From Gemmata massiliana (GTDB lineage Bacteria; Planctomycetota; Planctomycetia; Gemmatales; Gemmataceae), in contig HG799465.1 of assembly GCA_000531095.1 (NCBI GenBank), positions 913,915 to 977,914 of the forward strand: DNA of 64,000 nt, in the 5' to 3' direction. Under the pieces are notes generated by a model. The model did no database searches. It saw only the letters and a list, made by a program, of their open reading frames with translations, and had not been told where the DNA came from. A program made the position numbers and the translations under genes. The stretch's first letter is position 1, and every line of letters starts with the position of its first letter. Shown piece by piece: positions 1 through 7,402 of the stretch.

Positions 1-1
1 C

Positions 2-271
2 CCGGTGTACCCGCAATCGATCCCGGTTCAACCCGCACCGGTGGGTTACACGATGCAAGTGCCCGGTGCGCCGGCACAGCCCGTAGCGCCCCCCGGGGCA
101 CCGAACACCGCGGGGCGCGGGTTCTCGATGGTCGGCGGTGCGCCCGCTCCGGCGGCACCCGCTCAACCACAACCGGCAACGGGTAAGGATACCCCGCCGG
201 CGGACAAGAAGCCGCTTCCCAAAACCACGGAGGGTACGCAATGGGGTACCGGAAACAACATCTTCCGTTGA
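2..271 (+). CDS. C-terminal part of a Pro/Ala-rich protein (5' end outside the window)
   Basis: The reading frame is open to the left edge, so the true start lies upstream. The visible 89 or so residues are rich in Pro, Ala, Gly and Gln, with low-complexity stretches such as APAPAAPAQPQPATG and a charged tail (DTPPADKKPLPKTTE). I recognise no domain. Composition is typical of the disordered tails of secreted or envelope proteins in planctomycetes. The last 31 bases overlap the start of the following lipoprotein gene, which suggests the two are co-transcribed and translationally coupled. Confidence 0.6.
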   Translation, partial: PVYPQSIPVQPAPVGYTMQVPGAPAQPVAPPGAPNTAGRGFSMVGGAPAPAAPAQPQPATGKDTPPADKKPLPKTTEGTQWGTGNNIFR

Positions 272-1452
272 TCGTGTTGGCGTCCGGGATGCTGGCCCTC
301 GGTAGCGGCTGCACCACAACGGGCGCGAGCACCGACGCGAAGAAGATCGAGTCAAAGAAGCCCGACGTGACGCAACCGGGCGTGCTGGCGCCGCCCCAGG
401 AGACGACCCGCCCGGTGTCCGCTGTGGGACCGGGTGGATCGGTAGTCCCGGCATCCGGAACGGCCCCAGCTATGTCCGTGGGGAACCCGCAAGCGCCTAC
501 GGAGCCCGTGTCGCCGCTCGCGAAACTGACCTCGCGGCCCGAGCGCAAGGTGGTCGCGACCGAGATGGCGGTGGGCTGGCAGAACCGGATCGCCTCGCTG
601 CCGGACCCGGTGCGCAACGGGCGCATGAGCCCGGGCATCGTGGGGCAGATGTTCCTCTTCGGGGGGACGAAACTGGAGTTCGCCCAGGCCGACGGTACGC
701 TCACCGTGGACCTGGTCGACGAGACCCCGCGCCAACCGGGGCAGCCCGCGGCCAAGCCCGAGCGGTGGCAGTTCAGCAAGGAGATCTTGCGGAACCTGCA
801 GGCCCGCGACGAAACGTTCGGGAAGAGCTACGTGCTGTTCCTCCCGTGGCCGTCGTACACGCCGGACGTCACGCGGGTGCGGATCTCCGCCCGCTACGAT
901 CCGGAGAACGGCCACACGCTGTTCTCGACGCCGAACAACATCACGTTCGACACGAGCGTGTCGCAAGACCCGCGCATGTGGGCCGAAAAGTCGAACGTGT
1001 CGACGCCGATTGTTCCCGGAAAGCCGCTCGGTGCCGGTTCAATGCCGGGGCTGGGCGGGGTGACGACGAGTGGCGTGATGCCGATTTCCGGTGCAGCGGG
1101 CGCGCCGATCCCGCTTGGCGGTGCGGCGGCGCCTAGCACGATGATGCCGATTCAGTCGAACGGACCGGCCCCAATGGTGCCCATCCCGCAGGGCGGCGCC
1201 ATGTTGCCGATCCAACCGAACGGTGCGGCCCCGATGATGCCGATTCAGCCGAACGGCGCCATGATGCCGATCCCGCCGGGTACGGTTCCGGCGGGCGCGC
1301 CGAGCACGGCTCCCGCAGCGCCGGCGGGTGTAGTTCCGGTAATTCCAGCGGCCCCAACGACAGCGGCTCCGACGACAGCGGCGCCCACGAACCCGGCGCC
1401 GCTGCCCGATGGGTTGCCCCCGCTCACCATCACGCTGCCCACGCGACAGTGA
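241..1452 (+). CDS. Lipoprotein with Pro-rich MPIQPNG-type repeats
   Basis: This 403-residue protein begins with a lipoprotein signal: a short basic start, a hydrophobic stretch and the lipobox LGSGC with the lipidated Cys at residue 24. Residues 25-110 are a Pro/Ser/Thr-rich linker. Residues 110-250 form the only part that looks globular. From about residue 300 there are degenerate repeats of the type MMPIQPNGA, then an Ala/Thr/Pro tail. I do not recognise a family. It is probably anchored in a membrane with an extended, disordered C-terminus. The sequence GGAGGG lies about six bases before the ATG and fixes this start, which sits inside the end of the previous gene. A strong palindrome follows the stop. 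Confidence 0.75.
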   Translation: MGYRKQHLPLIVLASGMLALGSGCTTTGASTDAKKIESKKPDVTQPGVLAPPQETTRPVSAVGPGGSVVPASGTAPAMSVGNPQAPTEPVSPLAKLTSRPERKVVATEMAVGWQNRIASLPDPVRNGRMSPGIVGQMFLFGGTKLEFAQADGTLTVDLVDETPRQPGQPAAKPERWQFSKEILRNLQARDETFGKSYVLFLPWPSYTPDVTRVRISARYDPENGHTLFSTPNNITFDTSVSQDPRMWAEKSNVSTPIVPGKPLGAGSMPGLGGVTTSGVMPISGAAGAPIPLGGAAAPSTMMPIQSNGPAPMVPIPQGGAMLPIQPNGAAPMMPIQPNGAMMPIPPGTVPAGAPSTAPAAPAGVVPVIPAAPTTAAPTTAAPTNPAPLPDGLPPLTITLPTRQ

Positions 1453-1469
1453 GTTGGTGACGTACAGTA

Positions 1470-1542
1470 GAGCCGGGTGCGCGAGTGGCCGGAGGCGTTG
1501 CGTTACAAGCGCAAAACCTCCGGCCACTCGCGCACCCGGCTC
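1470..1542. repeat. Perfect 26-bp inverted repeat (snap-back palindrome)
   Basis: The arms at 1470-1495 and 1517-1542 are exact reverse complements (starting GAGCCGGGTGCGCGAGTGG). A short inner stem (TTGCG/CGCAA) sits in the loop. It lies between the lipoprotein stop and the ABC ATPase start. It may act as a transcription terminator for the upstream gene; a weak T-rich stretch follows. It is much longer than a normal terminator stem. Confidence 0.85.
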
Positions 1543-1600
1543 GCCTTTGTTTCCCCGCGCCCGACAATGCACCTGTCCGCTGTGCGAACCCGGGGAGCGC

Positions 1601-2479
1601 ATGACCGAGCCGATACTGGCGACCGAAAATCTGACCAAAGACTACGGCTCGTTCCGCGCGCTGAACGCCCTCACCCTTTCCGTCAACCCGGGCGAAGTGG
1701 TCGGGTTGCTCGGCCCCAACGGGTCGGGCAAGTCCACGGCCCTGCGGCTCGTGCTCGGCTTCCTCCGCCCGACGAACGGCCGCGCGAGCATCGGCGGGTT
1801 CGACTGCTGGGCCGATAGCGTCGAGGCGCGCAAGCGGGTCGCGTACCTGCCGGGCGAACTGCGGCTCTACGACACCATGACCGGGCGCCGGCTCGTCACA
1901 TTCCTCGCGCAGCTCCGGGGCGACGTCACCGGCTCGGAGATCGACGACCTCGCGAAGAAACTGGACATCGACATCGACCGGCCGCTCACGCAGATGTCCA
2001 GCGGTATGAAACGCAAGGTCGCGCTGCTCGCGGTGCTGGTGCCGAAGGTGCCGCTCATCATCCTCGACGAGCCGACGAACACGCTCGACCCGACGATGCG
2101 CGACGAACTGCTCGACCAACTCAAGGCCGCACGCGACCGCGGTCAGGCGGTCCTGTTCTCGTCGCACGTGCTCCAGGAAGTCGAAGCGGTGTGTGACCGG
2201 GTCGCGGTTCTGCGCCGCGGCGAACTGGTTCACGTACAGGAGATGAGTTCGCTACGCGAGGGCCGGAACGTAAGCGCGCGACTCACCGGCGCCCCGCCCG
2301 CTCTCGGCCCCGGCGGGGCGCCCCTCGATCCGAGCGCGATCACGACCGACGGGCGCCTCCAGTTAACGTTCCGTGACCCGCTCCCGGCGCTCCTCGACTG
2401 GCTCGCGAAGCAACCGCTCGCGGACCTGGTGATCGAGCCGCAGGGCCTGACACCGATCTACAAGAAGTTCCACGGCTAA
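1601..2479 (+). CDS. ABC transporter ATP-binding protein (ABC-2 type exporter)
   Basis: The 292-residue product is the ATPase of an ABC exporter. It shows Walker A (GPNGSGKST), the signature-loop variant MSSGMKRKV, Walker B followed by the catalytic Glu (LIILDEPTNTLDP) and the switch His (SSHVLQEVE). The fold is a single nucleotide-binding domain with a C-terminal extension of roughly 80 residues, as in ATPases that work with ABC-2 permeases. The frame is open further upstream, but that stretch runs through the palindrome, so I take the ATG at 1601 (MTEPILATENLTKDYG), where homology to the family begins. The partner permease follows on the same strand after a second palindrome. The exported substrate cannot be told from sequence. 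Confidence 0.93.
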   Translation: MTEPILATENLTKDYGSFRALNALTLSVNPGEVVGLLGPNGSGKSTALRLVLGFLRPTNGRASIGGFDCWADSVEARKRVAYLPGELRLYDTMTGRRLVTFLAQLRGDVTGSEIDDLAKKLDIDIDRPLTQMSSGMKRKVALLAVLVPKVPLIILDEPTNTLDPTMRDELLDQLKAARDRGQAVLFSSHVLQEVEAVCDRVAVLRRGELVHVQEMSSLREGRNVSARLTGAPPALGPGGAPLDPSAITTDGRLQLTFRDPLPALLDWLAKQPLADLVIEPQGLTPIYKKFHG

Positions 2480-2566
2480 CCGGGCGAACGGCCGGCGTGA
2501 GCCGGCTGGTCAGAACTCGCAGAGCACGTGTCACTCACCAGCCGGCCCACGCCGGCCGTTCGCCGG
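2480..2566. repeat. Near-perfect 30-bp inverted repeat between ABC ATPase and permease genes
   Basis: Arms at 2480-2510 and 2537-2566 pair almost completely, with one one-base bulge and one mismatch. The core contains GAACGGCCGGCGTGAGCCGG, a motif I recognise as frequent between genes in planctomycete genomes. It starts right at the ATPase stop and ends eight bases before the permease ATG, so it will form a hairpin inside the shared transcript. Confidence 0.85.
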
Positions 2567-2574
2567 AAGCACAT

Positions 2575-3549
2575 ATGACCATAATCCTCGTTCGCAAACT
2601 GCTCCGCGACGTGCGCCCCGCGTTCATCGCGGTGTCCGTCATCCTGTTCGCGTTCGCGATGCTCTGGGTGAAGATCACACAGCGCGTGACGACCGAGATC
2701 GCGCCGATGTTCAAGATCGTTTCCACGGTCGCGATGGGCGACCCGAAGCGGTTCGAGAATCTGATGATGCGCGGGCCGAGCAAGGTGTCCCAGGCCGCCC
2801 TCGGGTGGGGCGAGATCAACTTCGAGCGCCCGACGGAGTTCCTGTCCATCGGGATGCTGCACCCGGTCGTCCTCATCCTGTCCGTGGTGTGGTGCGTGGG
2901 GCGCGGGGCCAGTGCGGTAGCCGGCGAACTCGACCGCGGTACGATGGAACTGCTCATGTCGCAGCCGGTCCCACGGAACCGGCTGCTACTGGCCCACCTC
3001 ATTGTCGATTGTGTCGTACTACCCGCGCTGTGTTTGGCGTTCTTCGCGGGCACGCAGTTCGGTCTCGCAACGGCCGGCCCGTTCGTACCGAACTACACCG
3101 CGCTGGACGAGATCCCGCAGTTGAAGAACCTCCCGCGCGACACCACTCCACTGGACGTTAGCGGAATGAGTGAGATCACAGGGCTGGTCAACACGCTCGC
3201 GCTGATGTTCGCGATCAGCGGCATGACGCTCGCGATGTCCGCGTTCGGCCGGAGCCGGTGGAAGGTGGTGGGACTCGCGGCACTGGTGCTGGTAGTGATG
3301 TTCGTGGGGAACACGATCGGTCAGTTGTGGGAACCGGCCGGGTTCGTGCGCCCGCTCACGTTCTTCTACTACTACCAACCCCAGCGCGCGATGATCGCGG
3401 ACGTCTGGACCGTCGATCTCAACAATTCGTGGAACCTCGGGGGCAGCTTCTTCGTGCCCGCGGTCGGAGTGCTGTTCGCGGTAGGTGCCGCTGGTTACGC
3501 GCTCGCGTTACGAACATTTACCCGCCGCGATCTCCCGGCGCCGCTGTGA
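2575..3549 (+). CDS. ABC-2 type transporter permease
   Basis: The 324-residue integral membrane protein has about six hydrophobic segments: near residues 16-34, 95-115, 140-165, 205-225, 240-262 and 295-315. Between the second and third there is the motif VAGELDRGTMELLMSQPVPR, typical of ABC-2 permeases (GExxxGTxxLLLxxPxxR). It would form the membrane channel for the ATPase encoded just upstream. The frame is open 78 bases further upstream but that part is the palindrome; the ATG at 2575 gives a normal N-terminus for the family. A rho-independent terminator follows at 3659-3700. Confidence 0.9.
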   Translation: MTIILVRKLLRDVRPAFIAVSVILFAFAMLWVKITQRVTTEIAPMFKIVSTVAMGDPKRFENLMMRGPSKVSQAALGWGEINFERPTEFLSIGMLHPVVLILSVVWCVGRGASAVAGELDRGTMELLMSQPVPRNRLLLAHLIVDCVVLPALCLAFFAGTQFGLATAGPFVPNYTALDEIPQLKNLPRDTTPLDVSGMSEITGLVNTLALMFAISGMTLAMSAFGRSRWKVVGLAALVLVVMFVGNTIGQLWEPAGFVRPLTFFYYYQPQRAMIADVWTVDLNNSWNLGGSFFVPAVGVLFAVGAAGYALALRTFTRRDLPAPL

Positions 3550-3658
3550 GTTACAGCTTGTTGAGATTTGTACCGGGCAAAAACTTCCGCGGTTGGCGTT
3601 GACAACATTTGTGAACCCGCTCAGTATACCCAGAAGTTCTGCCTCTTCTCTGTTCCGG

Positions 3659-3700
3659 CCCCATCGTATTGAGGCGCAAGCCAAAATGCGATGGGGTTTT
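3659..3700 (+). terminator. Rho-independent terminator of the ABC exporter operon
   Basis: Stem CCCCATCG/CGATGGGG (3659-3666 and 3689-3696) is followed directly by TTTTCTT. It lies 110 bases after the permease stop and upstream of the polyphosphate kinase promoter region, so it separates the two transcription units. Confidence 0.75.
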
Positions 3701-3772
3701 CTTCATCGTCTTCACACTTCCTACTTCTTTCGGGATCGTTGGTTGCACTGTCTTCTGTTCTCGGCGCTTGGC

Positions 3773-3778
3773 TATACT
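3773..3778 (+). promoter_or_regulatory. Possible -10 box (TATACT) for polyphosphate kinase
   Basis: TATACT lies 39 bases before the preferred GTG start at 3817. No convincing -35 box is seen at the right spacing. The same hexamer, with a better -35, precedes the sensor gene at 19095, which makes this reading more believable. Confidence 0.4.
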
Positions 3779-3816
3779 GTGACCTTACGAACGTGTGCGC
3801 CCCGGGAGCAGGTGTC

Positions 3817-6063
3817 GTGCAACCGCCCGCAAATTCTACAAGCCCCGCGAACCTCGACGACCCGGCCCTCTACATCAACCGCGATCTGAGCTGGTTGGAT
3901 TTTAACCGGCGCGTGCTGGAAGAGGCCCAAGACCCGACCGTTCCCATGCTGGAACGGCTGAAATTTCTCGCGATCTTCAGCTCGAACCTGGACGAGTTCT
4001 TCATGGTCCGGGTGGGCGGGATCCAACAGAAAGTCCAGGCCAACATTCCGATCGGGTCCGGGGCCGATCAGTTGTCCCCGCGGGTGCAACTGGAACAGGT
4101 GCGAACGACCACGCGCGAACTCGTGACCGAACAGTACCGGGTGCTGCACGAGGAAGTGCTACCGACGCTGGCCGTGCGCGGGATCGTCCTCCGCACCGCC
4201 GACCAGCTCTCGGAGGCGGACCGCGCGCACGTCCGCGAGCTGTTCACACGGGAGATTTTTCCCGTCCTGACGCCGCTCTCGACCGACCCAGCGCACCCGT
4301 TCCCGCACCTCCAGAACAAGTCCCTCAACCTCGCCGTCGTCCTGCACCGGCCCAACGACGCCGACCCGCTCTACGCGGTCGTTCAGGTGCCCAGCGTGCT
4401 CCCGCGCTTCTTACCCCTACCCGTCCCCCGAACGGAAACGCTCGGCCCGACCGAGGAGAAGGTGAGGGCGGGTACGAACGGTGAAACCTCGGGCGTGATC
4501 CCCTTCGCCTCGCGCCCCGTCACGCTCGCCCCGACGCCGCACGCATTTTTGCCACTCGAAGACGCGATCCGCCTGCACCTGCGGGAACTGTTCCCGGGAT
4601 TGGAGATCGGGAACGCGGTCGCGTTCCGCGTGACGCGGGACAGTGAGTACGAAATCGACGACGAAGTGGACGACCTGCTCGAAGAGATCGAGGCCCACGT
4701 CCGCGCGCGGCGCCGGGGACACCCGGTGCGCCTGGAGATCGACAACGGCGCCCCGTCGGACATGCAACTGTTCCTCACCGACGGGCTGAACCTCAGTGCG
4801 GCGGACGTGTACCCGACGCGGGGACCGCTCGACCTGACGGGCCTGTTCCAGATACTCGCGGTGCCCGGGTTCGCGGACCTGCGCGACCCGCCGTTCACCC
4901 CGGCGGCCGTGAGCGCGTTCGTCCAGGCGAGCAACCCGTGGTCGGTCATCCGCGGGCGCGACGTGCTCGTGTTCCACCCCTACGAGTCCTTCGCGCCGGT
5001 CGTGGAGTTCATCCAGGCCGCCGCGTCCGACGAGCGCGTCCTCGCGATCAAGCAGACGCTCTACCGCACGAGCAGCGATTCGCCGATCGTCCGGGCGCTC
5101 CAGCGAGCCGCCGACCTGGGCAAACAGGTTACGGCCGTGGTGGAACTGAAGGCCCGCATGGACGAGGAGCGGAACATCCTCTGGGCGCGGGAGCTGGAAA
5201 AGGCCGGGGTCCACGTGGTGTTCGGGTTCGTCGGGCTGAAAACGCACTGCAAGGTGTCGCTCGTCGTGCGCCGCGACGAGGATCACGCGATCCGCCGGTA
5301 CGTCCACTTGGGTAGCGGGAACTACAACCCGCAGACGGCCCGCGTGTACACGGACCTCGGGCTGTTCACCTGCAACCCGGAAGTGGCCGAGGACGCGACA
5401 CTCCTCTTCAACCACCTCACCGCCAGCACCCCGCTGCCGGCGATGCGGAAGCTGCTCGTCGCGCCGACCCGCCTGCAAACGCAGATGATCGAGAAGATCG
5501 ACCGCGAGGCCGCGAACCTCAAAGCCGGGAAGCCCGCGCGCCTGCTGGTGAAGGTCAACGGCATCCTGGAACCCGCGGTGGTGAAAGCGCTGTACCGCGC
5601 GAGCCAGTCCGGGGTGAAAATCGACATCGCGTGCCGCGGGATCTGCTCACTGCGCCCTGGAATCCCCGGTGTGAGCGAGAACATTCGCGTCATTTCGGTA
5701 GTCGACCGGTTCCTCGAACACAGCCGCATCTTCTACTTCGAGAACGGCGGTTCGCCGGAAGTGTTCGTCGGCAGTGCCGACTGGATGGACCGCAACCTGA
5801 GTCGGCGCGTGGAGGTGGTGTTCCCGATCGAGCAGCCGGACCTGAAGCAGCGGGTCATCGACGTGCTCAAAACCACTCTCGCGGACACCGCAAAAGCACG
5901 CGAACTGCTCCCGGACGGGCACTACCACCGCGTGACGCCGCCCGACGGCCAACCTCCGCTGCGGAGCCAGGTGCGGTTCCTGGAACAAGCCAACGAACCG
6001 CCGCCCCCGCCCCCAACCGCTCCCGTCACTCCCAAGCCGGTTCGCCGCGCCAAGCGCCGGTAA
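3817..6063 (+). CDS. ppk: Polyphosphate kinase (PPK1)
   Basis: PPK1 makes inorganic polyphosphate reversibly from ATP. The product starts with the N-domain signature YINRDLSWLDFNRRVLEEA, followed by the head domain (DEFFMVRVGG) and the two C-terminal phospholipase-D-like domains. The phospho-acceptor His is in LKTHCKV and the second conserved His is in VHLGSGNYN; the later motif VGSADWMDRNLSRRVE is also intact. Length (748 residues) is slightly above the usual 690-720 because of a Pro-rich tail. The frame is open back to an ATG at 3691, but that lies inside a terminator. A -10-like box at 3773 and GGGAG before the GTG at 3817 support the later start. The gene appears to be monocistronic. Confidence 0.95.
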   Translation: MQPPANSTSPANLDDPALYINRDLSWLDFNRRVLEEAQDPTVPMLERLKFLAIFSSNLDEFFMVRVGGIQQKVQANIPIGSGADQLSPRVQLEQVRTTTRELVTEQYRVLHEEVLPTLAVRGIVLRTADQLSEADRAHVRELFTREIFPVLTPLSTDPAHPFPHLQNKSLNLAVVLHRPNDADPLYAVVQVPSVLPRFLPLPVPRTETLGPTEEKVRAGTNGETSGVIPFASRPVTLAPTPHAFLPLEDAIRLHLRELFPGLEIGNAVAFRVTRDSEYEIDDEVDDLLEEIEAHVRARRRGHPVRLEIDNGAPSDMQLFLTDGLNLSAADVYPTRGPLDLTGLFQILAVPGFADLRDPPFTPAAVSAFVQASNPWSVIRGRDVLVFHPYESFAPVVEFIQAAASDERVLAIKQTLYRTSSDSPIVRALQRAADLGKQVTAVVELKARMDEERNILWARELEKAGVHVVFGFVGLKTHCKVSLVVRRDEDHAIRRYVHLGSGNYNPQTARVYTDLGLFTCNPEVAEDATLLFNHLTASTPLPAMRKLLVAPTRLQTQMIEKIDREAANLKAGKPARLLVKVNGILEPAVVKALYRASQSGVKIDIACRGICSLRPGIPGVSENIRVISVVDRFLEHSRIFYFENGGSPEVFVGSADWMDRNLSRRVEVVFPIEQPDLKQRVIDVLKTTLADTAKARELLPDGHYHRVTPPDGQPPLRSQVRFLEQANEPPPPPPTAPVTPKPVRRAKRR

Positions 6064-6073
6064 ACAAAAGACC

Positions 6074-6117
6074 GGTGGCCGCGATCGATCGGACTAATCC
6101 GACTGACCGCGGCCACC
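6074..6117. terminator. Bidirectional terminator hairpin
   Basis: Arms GGTGGCCGCG (6074-6083) and CGCGGCCACC (6108-6117) pair perfectly. The hairpin lies between the convergent polyphosphate kinase gene and a small minus-strand lipoprotein gene. AAAAG lies on one side and GTTTCG on the other. Confidence 0.6.
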
Positions 6118-6140
6118 CGTTTCGACCTTCCAGTCCCCAA

Positions 6141-6335
6141 TTACTCGTTCCCGCCACCCTTCGGCGGGGTCGGCTTGGCGGCCGGCACCGGTGCGGAGGG
6201 GTACGGGTTCGTCGGCCCGGAAATCTGGTAGTCGCTGGGGTTGTACCCGCAATCACACTTACCACCAACGTGGTTGCAGCCGATCGCGGCAACCAGCGCG
6301 GCGAGAACAGACGTCAACGCGATGTATCGGCGCAT
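6141..6335 (-). CDS. Small lipoprotein (64 residues)
   Basis: The protein starts MRRYIALTSVLAALVAAIGC, a complete lipoprotein signal with the lipidated Cys at residue 20. The mature part is 44 residues with two more Cys (KCDCG) and a Pro/Ala-rich, probably disordered, tail. The reading frame extends upstream, but the residues there are Arg/Ser-rich and do not look like protein; the ATG at 6335 places the signal peptide at the very N-terminus. No function can be assigned. Confidence 0.7.
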   Translation of the reverse strand: MRRYIALTSVLAALVAAIGCNHVGGKCDCGYNPSDYQISGPTNPYPSAPVPAAKPTPPKGGGNE

Positions 6336-6667
6336 GACCGTAACCGTCCGTGGCGTGTTGAAGTCGAAAGAGACATCGACCACCCACGGCCGCCGCCGGG
6401 AAGAACACCGTGTGACCGGTGCCCAAGCCCGACGGCAGCACGGGAGGGTGAACGCACTAATGGCCCGCTTCCATGCGCGAACCACCAGAGGCCGGGTGAG
6501 TGTTGGACTCCGCCGCTACCGCACCCGACGCCGGTTATATCGACGGCCCCCGTTGCCCGGGTTCACTCGTTTTCGCCGAACCGCGCGGTTTCTCCCGCTC
6601 CCCTCTCTAAACTGGTTGTGAAGCGCGCACCGGTCGCGCACGCATTCTCTCTCAGTGGTATCCGAAC

Positions 6668-7354
6668 GTGGACGCTATCATCCTCGCGGCCGGTAAGGGC
6701 ACCCGGTTGCGCCCGCACACCGAAACGACCCCCAAACCGCTCCTCGACGTTCAGGGGCGGCCGATCCTCGACTGGATCATCGGCGCACTTCCGCCCGTCG
6801 ACCGCCTCGTGGTCGTGGTCAACTACCTCGCGGAGCAAATCGAGAGCTACCTCGCGAAGCAAACGCACGCGAAGAACTGGACCACCGTTCGACAGGCCGA
6901 ACCGCGCGGCACCGGCGACGCGCTCATGAGTTGCCGCGGGGCGGTCACGTCCGATCGGGTGATGGTGCTGAACGGCGACGACCTCATCGGCCGCTCGGAT
7001 CTCGCGAACCTTGCCACGGTGCCGATGGGCATCCTCACGCACCCCGTGAACGAACCCGAGCACTACGGTATCACGTTCCGGAACCCCGACGGCACACTCG
7101 AAAAGATCGTGGAGAAGCCCCAAGGGTTAACCCCACCTCAACTGGCGAACATCGGCGGGTACATGTTCCCGCGCTCGGTGTTCGAGCTGACGCTCCCGCT
7201 CTCACCGCGGAACGAGTACGAGATCACCGACGCGGTCAGCCAGCTCGCGGCGAAGGGGCCGTTCCACGTTGTCGCTGCGAACTACTGGCTCCCGATCGGC
7301 ACCATCGACCAGTGGACCGCCGCACAAACCGCCGACGTCAGCGCCGCCAAGTAA
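6668..7354 (+). CDS. Sugar-phosphate nucleotidyltransferase (NTP_transferase family)
   Basis: The 228-residue protein carries the nucleotide-binding signature LAAGKGTRLRPHTETTPKPLL at its N-terminus, then NGDDLIG (metal-binding Asp) and EKPQGLTPP, all characteristic of enzymes that make NDP-sugars from sugar-1-phosphates. There is no C-terminal left-handed beta-helix, so it matches the short single-domain type such as MurNAc-1-phosphate uridylyltransferase or mannose-1-phosphate guanylyltransferase. The sugar and nucleotide cannot be told apart here. Start is GTG at 6668, directly before the signature. The gene converges on the caspase-like gene. Confidence 0.85.
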   Translation: MDAIILAAGKGTRLRPHTETTPKPLLDVQGRPILDWIIGALPPVDRLVVVVNYLAEQIESYLAKQTHAKNWTTVRQAEPRGTGDALMSCRGAVTSDRVMVLNGDDLIGRSDLANLATVPMGILTHPVNEPEHYGITFRNPDGTLEKIVEKPQGLTPPQLANIGGYMFPRSVFELTLPLSPRNEYEITDAVSQLAAKGPFHVVAANYWLPIGTIDQWTAAQTADVSAAK

Positions 7355-7402
7355 GCGATTCGCTCGCCCCAAGCTCTGTAGCGGTCGGGACGAACGGCCG
7401 CC

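Noticed and set aside
3691-3816. Longer N-terminus of polyphosphate kinase starting at 3691
   Set aside because: The ATG lies in the stem of a terminator and upstream of the likely promoter; the family start fits the GTG at 3817.
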